Source: Bacteroidales bacterium (GTDB lineage: Bacteria > Bacteroidota > Bacteroidia > Bacteroidales > VadinHA17). Taken from it: DNA of 47,175 bases. The number at the start of each line of letters is the position of its first letter. The stretch's first letter is position 1. Location of the stretch: positions 1 through 47,175 of the forward strand of contig JANTHB010000018.1 of assembly GCA_024762655.1 (NCBI GenBank). Reading direction: 5' to 3'. The notes under the pieces are model-generated. The model was not told the origin of the DNA. It did no database searches and worked only from the letters and a program-made list of their open reading frames with translations. Below, one piece after another: positions 8,884 to 17,136 of this stretch. Made by a program: the position numbers and the translations under genes.

Positions 8884-9929
8884 GACAGGTCTCCTTTCCT
8901 TTCTATGGTCTCAGAAGACAGCATAGCAGTGGTCACAGCCACCCTGATTTCCTCGCTTACCTTATCCTCCAGTTTTCTTAAGCGACTTTTTTCTCTCTGG
9001 AGGTTCTTGCGTACTACTTTAAGGGGGTCTTTCTGAGGGAGAATATTCATTTTGGTGGTCTTGCCAATCAATGAGGTAACGGCTCCTATACCTCCGGTCC
9101 GTTTTGTAACGGAAGACCCTTTTGCCCGGGTAACGGATTTCAGCAAAGGACCTGCCACTTTCCCCATTTCCTTCAAAGGGTGCCTGGCAATTCGCAATAA
9201 GGGATCGCCAAGAAGATGTCCTTCCGGATGTACACAGGGAGCATAAAGAAATGTTGGTCCTTTCCGGTTCCGGGCGCGTGCCAGAGCTTCATGCGCCACC
9301 GTCTGTACATTTTCAACGTCGGCTCCGTCCACTTCGAGTGCCGGCATTCCAAAACTCCGTGCACGTTCGACCAGGCTGCCACCGGTTACAGAAGCGGAAA
9401 CCGTGGTAATGGCCCATTTGCTATCCTTGCAAATGAAAACGACAGGTAAGTTCCAGGCCACAGCAAGGTTCATGGATTCCAACATCATCCCCTGGTTCAT
9501 TGCCCCTTCGCCAAAGAAAGCCAAAGCAACATTACCGGGTCGAAGATACCGGGCTGCAAGAGCGAAGCCTGCCGCTGCCGGTCCGGATGCCCCGACAATC
9601 CCTGAAGAAGCAGCCAGATGTTCCTTTGAAAAAAGATGCATATGTCCCCCTTTCCCGGCACAAAGACCCTCGGGGTGACCCAGAAATTCACGGAATAGCA
9701 ATACTAAATCTACTCCACGCATGACCAAAGGGGAGGTGCCGCGGTGATCCAGCGCCATAGCGTCACCGCCCTGAAGCTGCAAAACCGTTCCTGCCACAAT
9801 GGCCTCCTCACCCGTACTCAGGTGCATTTCTCCGGAGATTCTGCCATCATACCAGGCTTGTGTGACGGATTCCTCGAAAAGACGGCTTCTGAGCATATGC
9901 TCATACAAATACCACAGATCAGTCTTCAT
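8880..9929 (-). CDS. Thiamine-diphosphate dehydrogenase E1 component, alpha subunit
   Basis: A 349-residue E1 alpha subunit, partner of the beta subunit that overlaps it by four bases. The start at 9929 (MKTDLWYLYEHML) follows a GGGGGG-TAAGA stretch; an upstream ATG at 9965 is in frame but less likely. Recognisable parts are GEMHLSTGEEAI, DHRGTSP, GKGGHMHLF and the thiamine-diphosphate segment. That segment departs from the classic pattern: the family usually shows GDG followed about 26 residues later by ENN, but here it reads G140-E141-G142 and later C167-K-D-S-K-W. The Asp-to-Glu and Asn-to-Asp/Ser changes affect the expected magnesium and cofactor ligands. This may mark a distinct subfamily, since the rest of the motif (AMNQGMMLESMNLA) is intact. 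The C-terminal 60 residues are basic and helical. Confidence 0.88.
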   Translation of the reverse strand: MKTDLWYLYEHMLRSRLFEESVTQAWYDGRISGEMHLSTGEEAIVAGTVLQLQGGDAMALDHRGTSPLVMRGVDLVLLFREFLGHPEGLCAGKGGHMHLFSKEHLAASSGIVGASGPAAAGFALAARYLRPGNVALAFFGEGAMNQGMMLESMNLAVAWNLPVVFICKDSKWAITTVSASVTGGSLVERARSFGMPALEVDGADVENVQTVAHEALARARNRKGPTFLYAPCVHPEGHLLGDPLLRIARHPLKEMGKVAGPLLKSVTRAKGSSVTKRTGGIGAVTSLIGKTTKMNILPQKDPLKVVRKNLQREKSRLRKLEDKVSEEIRVAVTTAMLSSETIERKGDLS

Positions 9930-9986
9930 TCTTACCCCCCGGTTATTATTTATGTTCTGCTTCAATACTTCTTAACATATCTGGCA

Positions 9987-10562
9987 TTATTTAACGTTTT
10001 GCTTCCAATCCCGTAAAAGAGCCAATGATGTTTTTGCATTTTCAGCATTGTAAATAAACTTCCCTTCGGGCATCATATCTGCTAATTCCTTTTTTCTGTT
10101 TTCATAGGCCCAGTCCATTAAGGGCGATAAAACCTGACCAACCGCTTTTTCGGTCCCGGGATCCTGTTCTGCCTGAAGAAGGGTGATCAACCCTTTATGA
10201 AAAACAAGTTTCATGGAATAATACGCTTCGTCAATCCCGGCCGCTTTATACCAGTCATTCGTCTCCGCCAGATCGCAAAAAACCGTATCGCCCTTTGCCT
10301 CAATATTGCTAAAAACCATGTGTGAATTCAGGACACTGTCATATTGTGTCAGAAGTTGTATCGTATCTTTTCCCGCTAGGGTTAACTTCCCGGACACACC
10401 GAAAACAGCATTATCCGCATACAAAGTCATGATATTTTTGACATGATGTGTGTTATACGTTTGGGAGAAACGTTTCGCCAATCCGGCAGGATCCGGAGCA
10501 CAGGCATCCATTACCAATAATAACAGAAATACCCCTGAAAAAAAAGTTCCATGATGTTTCAT
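9987..10562 (-). CDS. Secreted NTF2-like (SnoaL/DUF4440-like) protein, probable lipoprotein
   Basis: A 191-residue protein with a signal peptide (basic start, hydrophobic core, and a Cys at residue 21 in VMDAC), so it is probably exported and perhaps lipidated, though the lipobox is not ideal. The mature part begins with KRFSQTYNTHHVKNIMTLYADNAVF, the pattern of NTF2-like/SnoaL proteins in which a helix is followed by a strand; the region LTLAGKDTIQLLTQYDSVLNSHMVF also fits. Function is not known. It is transcribed toward the E1 genes with 57 bases to the alpha start, so an operon is possible. The spacer upstream (10563-10810) up to the permease gene holds no recognisable gene; it is AT-rich and non-repetitive. 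Confidence 0.65.
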   Translation of the reverse strand: MKHHGTFFSGVFLLLLVMDACAPDPAGLAKRFSQTYNTHHVKNIMTLYADNAVFGVSGKLTLAGKDTIQLLTQYDSVLNSHMVFSNIEAKGDTVFCDLAETNDWYKAAGIDEAYYSMKLVFHKGLITLLQAEQDPGTEKAVGQVLSPLMDWAYENRKKELADMMPEGKFIYNAENAKTSLALLRDWKQNVK

Positions 10563-10810
10563 AATATGCTTCCTGGCAAAGTGAGTTAATACAGAACAAG
10601 TTAAGCTAATATGATGACAAAACCATGAAAACTACTGAAAAAGTTTAGGGATGAATGTGTGATTCTCTTTTGATAATTTTTTCTTATCTCATCCTGCTAC
10701 CATTCTAACAGGCCCACAGATTTCCGGGATAGATGTTTTTAGATTTATACAAATCCTTCCAGCTTTTTGTTTAAGGTTCCAATTTCAATAAAGGGCAGGA
10801 TCCTTTTGTC

Positions 10811-11866
10811 TTATCTCGATCTTATCTCTCTCCGCATAAACGGCACATAAGCCAGGACAAAAAAGAGGACGGTGCCGGCGATGAGGGCAGTCACATGGGG
10901 CCATACCAGCAGGATGCTTTGTCCGAGGGGCAAAGGCCCGGGGACCGTGCCGGCGATCTGTTCCATGGTCAGGGGGCCCAGGCTGCGTACCGCAGGCATC
11001 AACAGCGTCCCGGTGGCTTCGCTGAAAAGCACATTCGGGGCAAAACGCATCAATCCCAGCTTCAGTTTTTCAAGAAATATCTGATAAGTGGGGTTGGATG
11101 CCCCGGCAGGGTTTGATATTCCCCTGATGATAAGGCTTACAATCAGAGGATAGAAAACCGTAAAGAATATCCATACGGAAATACCTGTCAGGGCGGCTGT
11201 GGCCGGCTGACGGAAACGCACCGAGAACCAGATAGCCATATTCAGCCAGAAAGCCACATAGATGATGCTCAGTAACAAAAACAGGACAATACGTACAAAC
11301 TCTTCGGGAGACGGAGCGATCCCTGTCGCCACGATCCCAATTCCCATCACCAGGAAACCCAGCGCAAAAAACATCACACCGATAACGGTCAGATAACCCA
11401 CGAACTTGGCATTGATGATATAATCGCGGTGTATGGGCTGCGCCAGGAGCCGGCTTAACGTACCGTTGTTGTGCTCGGAGTTGACCGCATCAAAACCCAG
11501 GCCGATACCCAGCAACGGTCCCAGAAAGCTGATAAAAACAATAAAAGAAGGCAAGGTCCCGTCCGAAATGGTAAACAGTTTCAGAAAGATAAAAGAGCCG
11601 GCCGGGTCGTCGGGTTTTATCGCATCGCTGATATTGGTCAGGGCCGTATACAAAGACCCCAGCGTTGTCAGGGCAATGATCAGGATCAGGATGATAAAAC
11701 GCCAGCTCCTGATCTGGTCTCCGATTTCCCTTTCGACGATCACCCGGAAAGGATGAATCACGCGGTCCTCATTTTTCTTACGTACTCCGGAAATGGAAGC
11801 AAAACGAAACCACCCTGTCCTTCCTTTGCCGTGAGAAGCCTGTATTTGTCCGACGGTATCAGTCAT
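10811..11866 (-). CDS. ABC-2 type transporter permease
   Basis: A 351-residue integral membrane protein with about six hydrophobic segments, the permease of the ATPase encoded immediately upstream. The start at 11866 is preceded by a strong AGGAGGA sequence and overlaps the end of the ATPase gene by eight bases; an in-frame ATG at 11905 would give a longer overlap and is less likely. The N-terminus is cytosolic with HPFRVIVEREIGDQIRSWRF before the first membrane segment, followed by a large extracytoplasmic loop. GIGLGFDAVNSEHNNGTLSRLLAQPIHRDYI is the typical ABC-2 EH/LL segment (the NatB/NosY type). It should form a homodimer with two ATPases. The exported or modulated substrate is unknown. 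Confidence 0.88.
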   Translation of the reverse strand: MTDTVGQIQASHGKGRTGWFRFASISGVRKKNEDRVIHPFRVIVEREIGDQIRSWRFIILILIIALTTLGSLYTALTNISDAIKPDDPAGSFIFLKLFTISDGTLPSFIVFISFLGPLLGIGLGFDAVNSEHNNGTLSRLLAQPIHRDYIINAKFVGYLTVIGVMFFALGFLVMGIGIVATGIAPSPEEFVRIVLFLLLSIIYVAFWLNMAIWFSVRFRQPATAALTGISVWIFFTVFYPLIVSLIIRGISNPAGASNPTYQIFLEKLKLGLMRFAPNVLFSEATGTLLMPAVRSLGPLTMEQIAGTVPGPLPLGQSILLVWPHVTALIAGTVLFFVLAYVPFMRREIRSR

Positions 11867-12827
11867 GATCTGTTCCTCCTTCAAAATACCGGTAATAGAT
11901 ATCATCCAGTCCGTATTCCTTTTTCGAAAGATAAGTCAGCTCAAAACCCGACTGTATGATCGTCCGGGATATCTCTGCGGTCACGTCCCGTGAGCACTCT
12001 ATCAACATTTTATGATCTTTCTCTTTTACTTGCTGGACGCCGTCCACGTTCAACAAGGTTTCTTTAAATCCTGCAAGTATGGCAGGATCTCTTTCCGCAT
12101 TGCCGGGCACCCCTATCTCTACGGCAAAAGGGCTGTTTCCGAACAATTTCCGGGACAGGGTATTGATATCTCCTTCGGCCAGCAATTTTCCTCCCACGAA
12201 CAATCCCACACGGTCGCATACCTGTTGCACCTGATAGAGGTGATGCGAAGAGAAGAGCACGGTAAGCCCTTCTTCCTTGCTAAGTGTCACGATCATCTCA
12301 AGGAACTCCCTCACCCCGTATGGATCTATCCCCAGGATGGGTTCGTCGAGGATGATCACTTCCGGATCTTTGATCAGCACATCAGCCAGTCCCAGCCTCT
12401 GACGCATGCCTCTGGAATAGAGGCCGGCCTTCTTGGAAGCCTGTTCCGCCAGACCGGTTTTTTCGATCAGCTCCAGGGCTTTCTTCCTGGCTATGCTTTC
12501 CGGCAGACCGTTGAGCCTACCGGTAAAGACCAGGTTTTCCAGGCCGCTATACTTCTCATAGAACCCTACATCTTCCGGCAGGTACCCTACCTTTTTTTTG
12601 ACTTCTACCGGCCGGCTTACCGGATCGATATCACACACCCTGACGGTCCCTTCCGTCGGCTCGGTCAGTCCCAGGAGCATGAGGATGGTGGTGGACTTTC
12701 CGGCACCGTTAGGCCCGAGCAATCCGAACACCTCTCCTTTCCCTACCGACAGGTCAAGGTGATCCACGGCGGTAAAATCGCCGTATTTTTTAGTCAGGCC
12801 GTTCAGTTCTATTATCTTCCCGGTCAC
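11859..12827 (-). CDS. ABC transporter ATP-binding protein
   Basis: A 322-residue ATPase of the ABC-2/DrrA/NatA class. Walker A is GPNGAGKST at residues 38-46, the signature motif is the variant YSRGMRQRLGLA, and Walker B is VIILDEPILGID, with the catalytic Glu after the Asp. A C-terminal extension of about 100 residues, normal for this class, follows the H-loop SSHHLYQVQQV. It sits between the NEW3-repeat membrane protein (3 bases upstream) and the permease (overlapping), so the three form one operon and probably one complex. The class includes exporters and systems that act mechanically on the envelope, such as gliding-motility Gld ATPases, but the substrate cannot be inferred here. Confidence 0.93.
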   Translation of the reverse strand: MTGKIIELNGLTKKYGDFTAVDHLDLSVGKGEVFGLLGPNGAGKSTTILMLLGLTEPTEGTVRVCDIDPVSRPVEVKKKVGYLPEDVGFYEKYSGLENLVFTGRLNGLPESIARKKALELIEKTGLAEQASKKAGLYSRGMRQRLGLADVLIKDPEVIILDEPILGIDPYGVREFLEMIVTLSKEEGLTVLFSSHHLYQVQQVCDRVGLFVGGKLLAEGDINTLSRKLFGNSPFAVEIGVPGNAERDPAILAGFKETLLNVDGVQQVKEKDHKMLIECSRDVTAEISRTIIQSGFELTYLSKKEYGLDDIYYRYFEGGTDHD

Positions 12828-12830
12828 GGC

Positions 12831-13973
12831 TTATCTCCTCCCAAATTTCCGGAACAGATACCACACACTACCCAGGGCTACCAGAATAATAAATATACCG
12901 AGCCATCCCATCAGCATGGGCGTCTTCACGGTAATTCTGAAAGTTGCACTGGAAGACGCTTCGGGGGTCCTGGCCCTGATCTTGGTCACATAGTCTCCCG
13001 CCACCGCTTTTTTATACGCTTTTATGGAAGCATACACCTCAGCCGTCTGTCCCGGAGCCAGTTCGTCCACCGTTTTGGGATCAAAAGTCACCTCCCAGTT
13101 CACGGGCTTTGTCGAAAGTAACTGGATATTTTCCAGTTTGGCCGAGCCGGTATTTCGGACCAGAAGTCCCACCTTTTTCTCGTCGCCGGCAGTGATTTTA
13201 GTGCTCAGCAAGCCTGTCGGCGTAGTCAGCTCCATATCATAGTTCCCGGTGATCACCACTTCCAGCGTCAGCGCTGCGGAAGAGTTGTTTGTTACGACCC
13301 GCACCGGGATTTTATAGGTCCCCGCCTGCACACTATGCGGCGGTTTGACTTCGATGGTCATATTCACCTTCTGGTTGGGCTCAATCTCTACTGAGGTCGC
13401 CTGTTTATAGTTTGGTTTGAAGATCACCGACCAGCCTCGCGGAGCTGCCGACTGCAGAGCATAACGCTGTTTCTCGCCCGTCAGGTTTTTCAACTCGGTA
13501 CTGAATGTAAAACTGGATTTGGAAGTCCCTTCCATATTGGTTTGCTTGCAGGTAAAGTCGGTTTTATAGGTACCCTGTCTGGATACTTCCACATACAGGG
13601 GGAGCGCCTGACTGCCCGCCATCACCTTAAAACGGAAGGTTCCTTTTTTTACTTTATAGGGTACGTTGACTTTCAGCGAGAGGGTTTTTTTCCCGCCCGG
13701 CAAAAGAGCAAGCTGTTTTATGTTCCACCCGCCGGATTTCAGATCATACGTCCATCCCTGTGGCATTGCCGACACCCGGATATCCACGTTCGTACGCGTC
13801 TTCCCGTGATTGGTCACATCAATGGTATAATTGATGGTTTCACCCGGCGGCACCGCTATTTTGGTATAAGGCGTATACAGTGACACCCCCTGTGCGGATA
13901 TGGATAAATTAACAAAAAAAATCCCCGTCAGAGAAATAAGATACAGTTTGGCAAGCTTTTTACTAAATAACAT
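12831..13973 (-). CDS. NEW3-repeat (COG1470-type) membrane-anchored protein
   Basis: A 380-residue exported protein: a signal peptide (about 1-27, ending ISAQG), three consecutive beta-sandwich repeats of about 100 residues resembling the NEW3/alpha-galactosidase-associated domain (each with a PGE/PNQ/PGQ-T turn and an AGTY/AGDY strand), then one transmembrane segment near 355-374 and a basic tail (FRKFGRR). The topology places the repeats outside the membrane with a short cytosolic end. It is the first gene of the operon with the ATPase and permease and has its own promoter. NEW3 proteins linked to ABC-2 genes are seen in other bacteria and archaea and remain without a defined role; binding of a carbohydrate or envelope partner is plausible but unproven. 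Confidence 0.82.
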   Translation of the reverse strand: MLFSKKLAKLYLISLTGIFFVNLSISAQGVSLYTPYTKIAVPPGETINYTIDVTNHGKTRTNVDIRVSAMPQGWTYDLKSGGWNIKQLALLPGGKKTLSLKVNVPYKVKKGTFRFKVMAGSQALPLYVEVSRQGTYKTDFTCKQTNMEGTSKSSFTFSTELKNLTGEKQRYALQSAAPRGWSVIFKPNYKQATSVEIEPNQKVNMTIEVKPPHSVQAGTYKIPVRVVTNNSSAALTLEVVITGNYDMELTTPTGLLSTKITAGDEKKVGLLVRNTGSAKLENIQLLSTKPVNWEVTFDPKTVDELAPGQTAEVYASIKAYKKAVAGDYVTKIRARTPEASSSATFRITVKTPMLMGWLGIFIILVALGSVWYLFRKFGRR

Positions 13974-14016
13974 ATATAATCCTCCCCTTTAAAGATTACA
14001 CATCCTGAACGGGAAG

Positions 14017-14047
14017 CAAATTTATAGGACCGGAAAATATCTGTCAA
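14017..14047 (-). promoter_or_regulatory. Promoter of the NEW3/ABC operon
   Basis: On the minus strand TAAATTTG (14024-14017) is a perfect match to the Bacteroidota -7 box TAnnTTTG. A TTG (14047-14045, within CTTGAC) lies 20 bases upstream, the expected -33 spacing. The distance to the start codon is about 40 bases, and a GGGGAGG sequence precedes the start. Confidence 0.5.
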
Positions 14048-14277
14048 GACCCGGAAATCCGTTAAACCCCGTCAGAAAATATGTACCGAATTATCATACA
14101 GTCCGTTAAGCTGCATTGTTAAAGAATGTTAAAAGAGAAGAAGATACCGGCTTTACCCGCTTAAGTATGGTTCCGGCGGAGTGATTACGTCAGCAATCGT
14201 ACCAGGCGACCACAAGCGGGATGCCGGGAAGATAAACCCAAAGGTTACAATAAAAAGAAAAAAGAGTGGCTTTGTTG
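14048..14277. other. Intergenic region without a recognised gene
   Basis: The space between the NEW3 operon promoter and the end of the coiled-coil protein gene. I see no open frame with a plausible start, no clear terminator hairpin and no repeat shared with the rest of the window. It presumably contains the 3' untranslated end of the upstream minus-strand gene. Confidence 0.5.
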
Positions 14278-14913
14278 CTAAAACGTGGTAATCGTCACAT
14301 TATAATCTCCTTCTGCTTCATGAGCAGCTATTGCAATCCCCCACTTTCCTACATACTTTTTTTTATTTTCATTCGTGATCCTTAGCGTCTGGGTCCACGT
14401 TATATCTGCCGTATTCCGAATAAAAAACGATTTATATTCCTTTTTGTCAGGTGAGGTAATATCTATCTTAATAAATCCATCTTTGTTATTTACCGATCCA
14501 CTGACAGTAAAGCGAATGCTGGTAACCTTTTCATCTACTTCAAATTTAAAAGGGATTCCCGATACTCCGGTTTGTTTTTTTAATGTTTTCCGGAGCGTAA
14601 GTGTAGAACTTTTATTGGAAGAAGAAGGGGGAATATATCCCCTGCCGCTCCAATTATTTTTCCCGTAAAAAAAGTCCCGTTCACTGGATGCCTTTTGATC
14701 GAATTCTTCTCGCATCTTCTCCAGAGCTTTCCTTTGTTTTTCCATGTTTTGCTTCATGAATTCCTGAAGCGTTTTAAGCTGTTTCTCCTGCTGTTCCTGC
14801 AATTCTTTTTGTTCACTTTTGTTTGATTTTTCACCGGGTTCCTGGGCATATAAACCGCTTGTAAAGATTCCGAACAATATACCTGCTACAACATAAACAA
14901 TATTTTTCTTCAT
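14278..14913 (-). CDS. Secreted coiled-coil protein with C-terminal beta-domain, unknown function
   Basis: A 211-residue protein I do not recognise. A signal peptide (about 1-23, ending LYAQ) is followed by a highly charged Gln/Glu/Lys-rich helix at about 28-78 that should form a coiled coil (repeats such as KELQEQQEKQLKTLQEFM). A Ser/Asn-rich linker leads to a C-terminal domain at about 110-211 of alternating polar and hydrophobic residues, reading as a small beta-sandwich (FKFEVDEKVTSIRFTVSGSV, DGFIKIDITSPD). It is divergent from the histidine kinase gene with 154 bases between them, so it could be a target or partner of that signalling system. The periplasm or cell surface is the likely location. 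Confidence 0.7.
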   Translation of the reverse strand: MKKNIVYVVAGILFGIFTSGLYAQEPGEKSNKSEQKELQEQQEKQLKTLQEFMKQNMEKQRKALEKMREEFDQKASSERDFFYGKNNWSGRGYIPPSSSNKSSTLTLRKTLKKQTGVSGIPFKFEVDEKVTSIRFTVSGSVNNKDGFIKIDITSPDKKEYKSFFIRNTADITWTQTLRITNENKKKYVGKWGIAIAAHEAEGDYNVTITTF

Positions 14914-14958
14914 GATTATAAATTTTTATTATGCATACTATTACCTTTCGTCTTTACA

Positions 14959-14966
14959 CAAATATA
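14959..14966 (-). promoter_or_regulatory. Promoter -7 box of the coiled-coil protein gene
   Basis: TATATTTG on the minus strand is a perfect TAnnTTTG match, about 46 bases before the start codon. No good -33 box is visible at 19-21 bases upstream, so it may depend on an activator. Confidence 0.4.
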
Positions 14967-15017
14967 CAGTGGAAAATCAGGAAATTCTGTTAATGAAATG
15001 TTAATGCCAGGTTAACG

Positions 15018-15049
15018 TTGGCAGAGGTTGCCGATTTCTGTTATCTTTA
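15018..15049 (+). promoter_or_regulatory. Candidate promoter of the two-component genes
   Basis: GTTG (15017-15020), then 21 bases, then TATCTTTA (15042-15049), close to TTTG-N19-21-TAnnTTTG. The start codon follows 18 bases later, with an AAGGA at 15062-15066. It diverges from the promoter of the coiled-coil gene, with about 75 bases between the two -7 boxes. Confidence 0.3.
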
Positions 15050-15067
15050 CCTTGCATTAGACAAGGA

Positions 15068-16435
15068 ATGATGAAACCAAAGCCCTTAATGATCGTTGCA
15101 GGACTCGCCCTGGCCGCTATCATTGCCTTGCAGTTTTACCTTATCTCCGGGTTATATCAGTTACGTACCCGTGAATTTGATAACACCTGTCAAAAGGAAA
15201 TAACCAAAGGCATGGAATTATTGCAGAGGCAATACCATACCACCGGCTTTGATTCGGCCTATGCCATGATTGATTACGTGTCCATGAACATCCTACAGCA
15301 ATACACCCTGATAAACCCGGGAGATTCGGTAAGGAGATCCCTTGACAAACAAACCCTTTCATATATTTATCATATCCTCCGGCGGTACGATATGCTCACC
15401 CCTTTCCTGAAGGCTTATTTTCAGGTCAACGGTCTGGATGATGATTTCAGGGAACATATCCTGATCCGCAATCTCACCCTGCTCAGCCCCGGCGGGGATA
15501 TTCTCATTGCAGGAGATACCACGGGAATAACAGGAAAGAGAAACAAACCAAGGAGTTTATATTACGTGAACAGTTTCAGAAGCGAGGGGAATTTTTATAA
15601 GCTTTCTTTCGACTACTTTATCGATTTCACCCACAAAGCCCGGATCATCTTCCGGGATATGCTGGGAGCACTTTTATTATCCCTGCTATCTATCCTCATT
15701 ACGGGTGTCATCTTTTTCATCACGCTGCACAATATGCTGAAATACAAACAGCTTTCCATGATGAAAACCGATTTCATCAACAACATGGCCCATGAGTTGA
15801 AAACCCCGCTCACCACGATAGCTGTGGCAGGCACTACCCTGGCCGATCCGGCCGTACAAAAAGACACGGAAAAAAGGAACAGGCTGGTATCACTTATCCG
15901 GCAGCAAAACAAACACCTGGGTAAACTGATCGATCATATACTGGATATCAGCCTGTGGGAACAGGAACAGATCACCCTGAAAAAACGACATGTCAGGATA
16001 AAAGACGTGCTGATAAAAATACTTGATGCTTTCCGCCTGGAAAACAAAGAAGCGGATTTCAAACTGGAAGAGAACCTGGAGCTGGACGGGGAACAGGCTT
16101 ATCTGGACGAGTTTCAGTTTTCCATTGCCCTCCACAACCTGCTCAGTAACGCGCTGAAGTACGGTGGGAACCCTCCTGTAATAAGTTTTAATGCCAGTGT
16201 GGAAAACCAAAGTCTGACAATACGAATAACAGATAACGGACCCGGCATTGCTGCCAAAGACAAAGATCATATCTTTGAAAAGTTCTACCGGGGACAAAAT
16301 ACGCAGCATCGTGTCAAGGGTCTTGGACTGGGATTGTATTATGTAAAACAGATCATTGAGATGCATCACGGGAGCGTTACACTTGATGATAAAAAGAATG
16401 AGGGCAGTTCTTTTGTTATGATAATACCGTTATAA
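15068..16435 (+). CDS. Sensor histidine kinase
   Basis: A 455-residue membrane histidine kinase. TM1 is at about 8-29, a periplasmic sensor region of about 175 residues with no family I can name follows, and TM2 is at about 207-232. The HisKA dimerisation domain has the phospho-acceptor H242 in NNMAHELKTPLT. The HATPase domain carries NLLSNALKYG (N box), DNGPGI (G1) and KGLGLGLYYV (G2). Two ATG codons (15068 and 15071) are possible starts; the second has better spacing to AAGGA. The response regulator gene starts 23 bases downstream, so the pair is one operon. The stimulus is unknown; the neighbouring divergent coiled-coil protein is the best candidate for a linked function. Confidence 0.95.
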   Translation: MMKPKPLMIVAGLALAAIIALQFYLISGLYQLRTREFDNTCQKEITKGMELLQRQYHTTGFDSAYAMIDYVSMNILQQYTLINPGDSVRRSLDKQTLSYIYHILRRYDMLTPFLKAYFQVNGLDDDFREHILIRNLTLLSPGGDILIAGDTTGITGKRNKPRSLYYVNSFRSEGNFYKLSFDYFIDFTHKARIIFRDMLGALLLSLLSILITGVIFFITLHNMLKYKQLSMMKTDFINNMAHELKTPLTTIAVAGTTLADPAVQKDTEKRNRLVSLIRQQNKHLGKLIDHILDISLWEQEQITLKKRHVRIKDVLIKILDAFRLENKEADFKLEENLELDGEQAYLDEFQFSIALHNLLSNALKYGGNPPVISFNASVENQSLTIRITDNGPGIAAKDKDHIFEKFYRGQNTQHRVKGLGLGLYYVKQIIEMHHGSVTLDDKKNEGSSFVMIIPL

Positions 16436-16458
16436 CTGCATTAACAAAGATTCCGGTC

Positions 16459-17136
16459 ATGATCACATTGCTGCTGGTTGAAGATGACAAAGACCTTGGA
16501 AAGGTACTAAAACAATACCTGGAGATGCAGGATTTCCGGGTTTTGCTGTCGGAGAGCGGAGAAAAGGGATGGGCCCTGTTCCGGGAACAGTCCCCTGATC
16601 TTTGCATCCTTGATATCATGTTGCCGGGCATGGACGGGCTGACGCTGGGAAAGAAGATCAAACAGGCAGCACCGGACCAGCCCCTGCTGTTCCTCACGGC
16701 CCGTACTTCCAAAGAGGATGTTTTACAGGGTTTGAAAATGGGAGCCGACGATTATATCTGCAAACCTTTCGAACCGGAAGAGCTGGTACTACGTATAAAC
16801 AATATCTTGCGGCGGTCGGGAAAAACAGAGCCGGAATTGATGGCCATCGGACAGTTCCGTTTTGTCCCCGACCAGCTGGAACTAGCCGGTTACGGCAACA
16901 CCTACCGGCTTACCTTAAAAGAAGCACAACTTTTGAAATATCTTTTGTCACACCAGAATCAGGTTCTCAAGCGGGAAGAGATCCTGGCCGGGTTGTGGGG
17001 TGAAAACGATTACTTTCTCGGCCGCAGTATGGATGTCTTCATCAGCCGCATACGCAAATACCTGAAACCGGAAAAAGAGGTCAAACTTGAAACCATCCGG
17101 GGTGTGGGATATGTATTAAGAACGATGAAGCGATGA
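16459..17136 (+). CDS. OmpR-family response regulator
   Basis: A 225-residue response regulator paired with the kinase just upstream. The receiver domain (1-120) has the acidic pair E8-D9-D10, the phospho-acceptor D52 in ILDIMLPGMDG, T80 in LTART and K102 in CKPFEP. A winged-helix OmpR/PhoB DNA-binding domain covers about 130-225, with the typical ending MDVFISRIRKYL and ETIRGVGYVLR. The last codons (ATG AAG CGA TGA) are also the first unit of a tandem GATGAAGC repeat that runs on past the stop, so the C-terminus may have been changed by repeat growth. Confidence 0.95.
   Translation: MITLLLVEDDKDLGKVLKQYLEMQDFRVLLSESGEKGWALFREQSPDLCILDIMLPGMDGLTLGKKIKQAAPDQPLLFLTARTSKEDVLQGLKMGADDYICKPFEPEELVLRINNILRRSGKTEPELMAIGQFRFVPDQLELAGYGNTYRLTLKEAQLLKYLLSHQNQVLKREEILAGLWGENDYFLGRSMDVFISRIRKYLKPEKEVKLETIRGVGYVLRTMKR

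Noticed and set aside
11867-11905. Longer start for the ABC permease at 11905
   Set aside because: A strong AGGAGGA sequence lies just before the ATG at 11866, and the longer form would overlap the ATPase gene by 47 bases.
12012-13121. A 369-codon open frame on the + strand
   Set aside because: Antisense to the ABC ATPase and the NEW3 gene, both of which are well supported; no domain or plausible start context.
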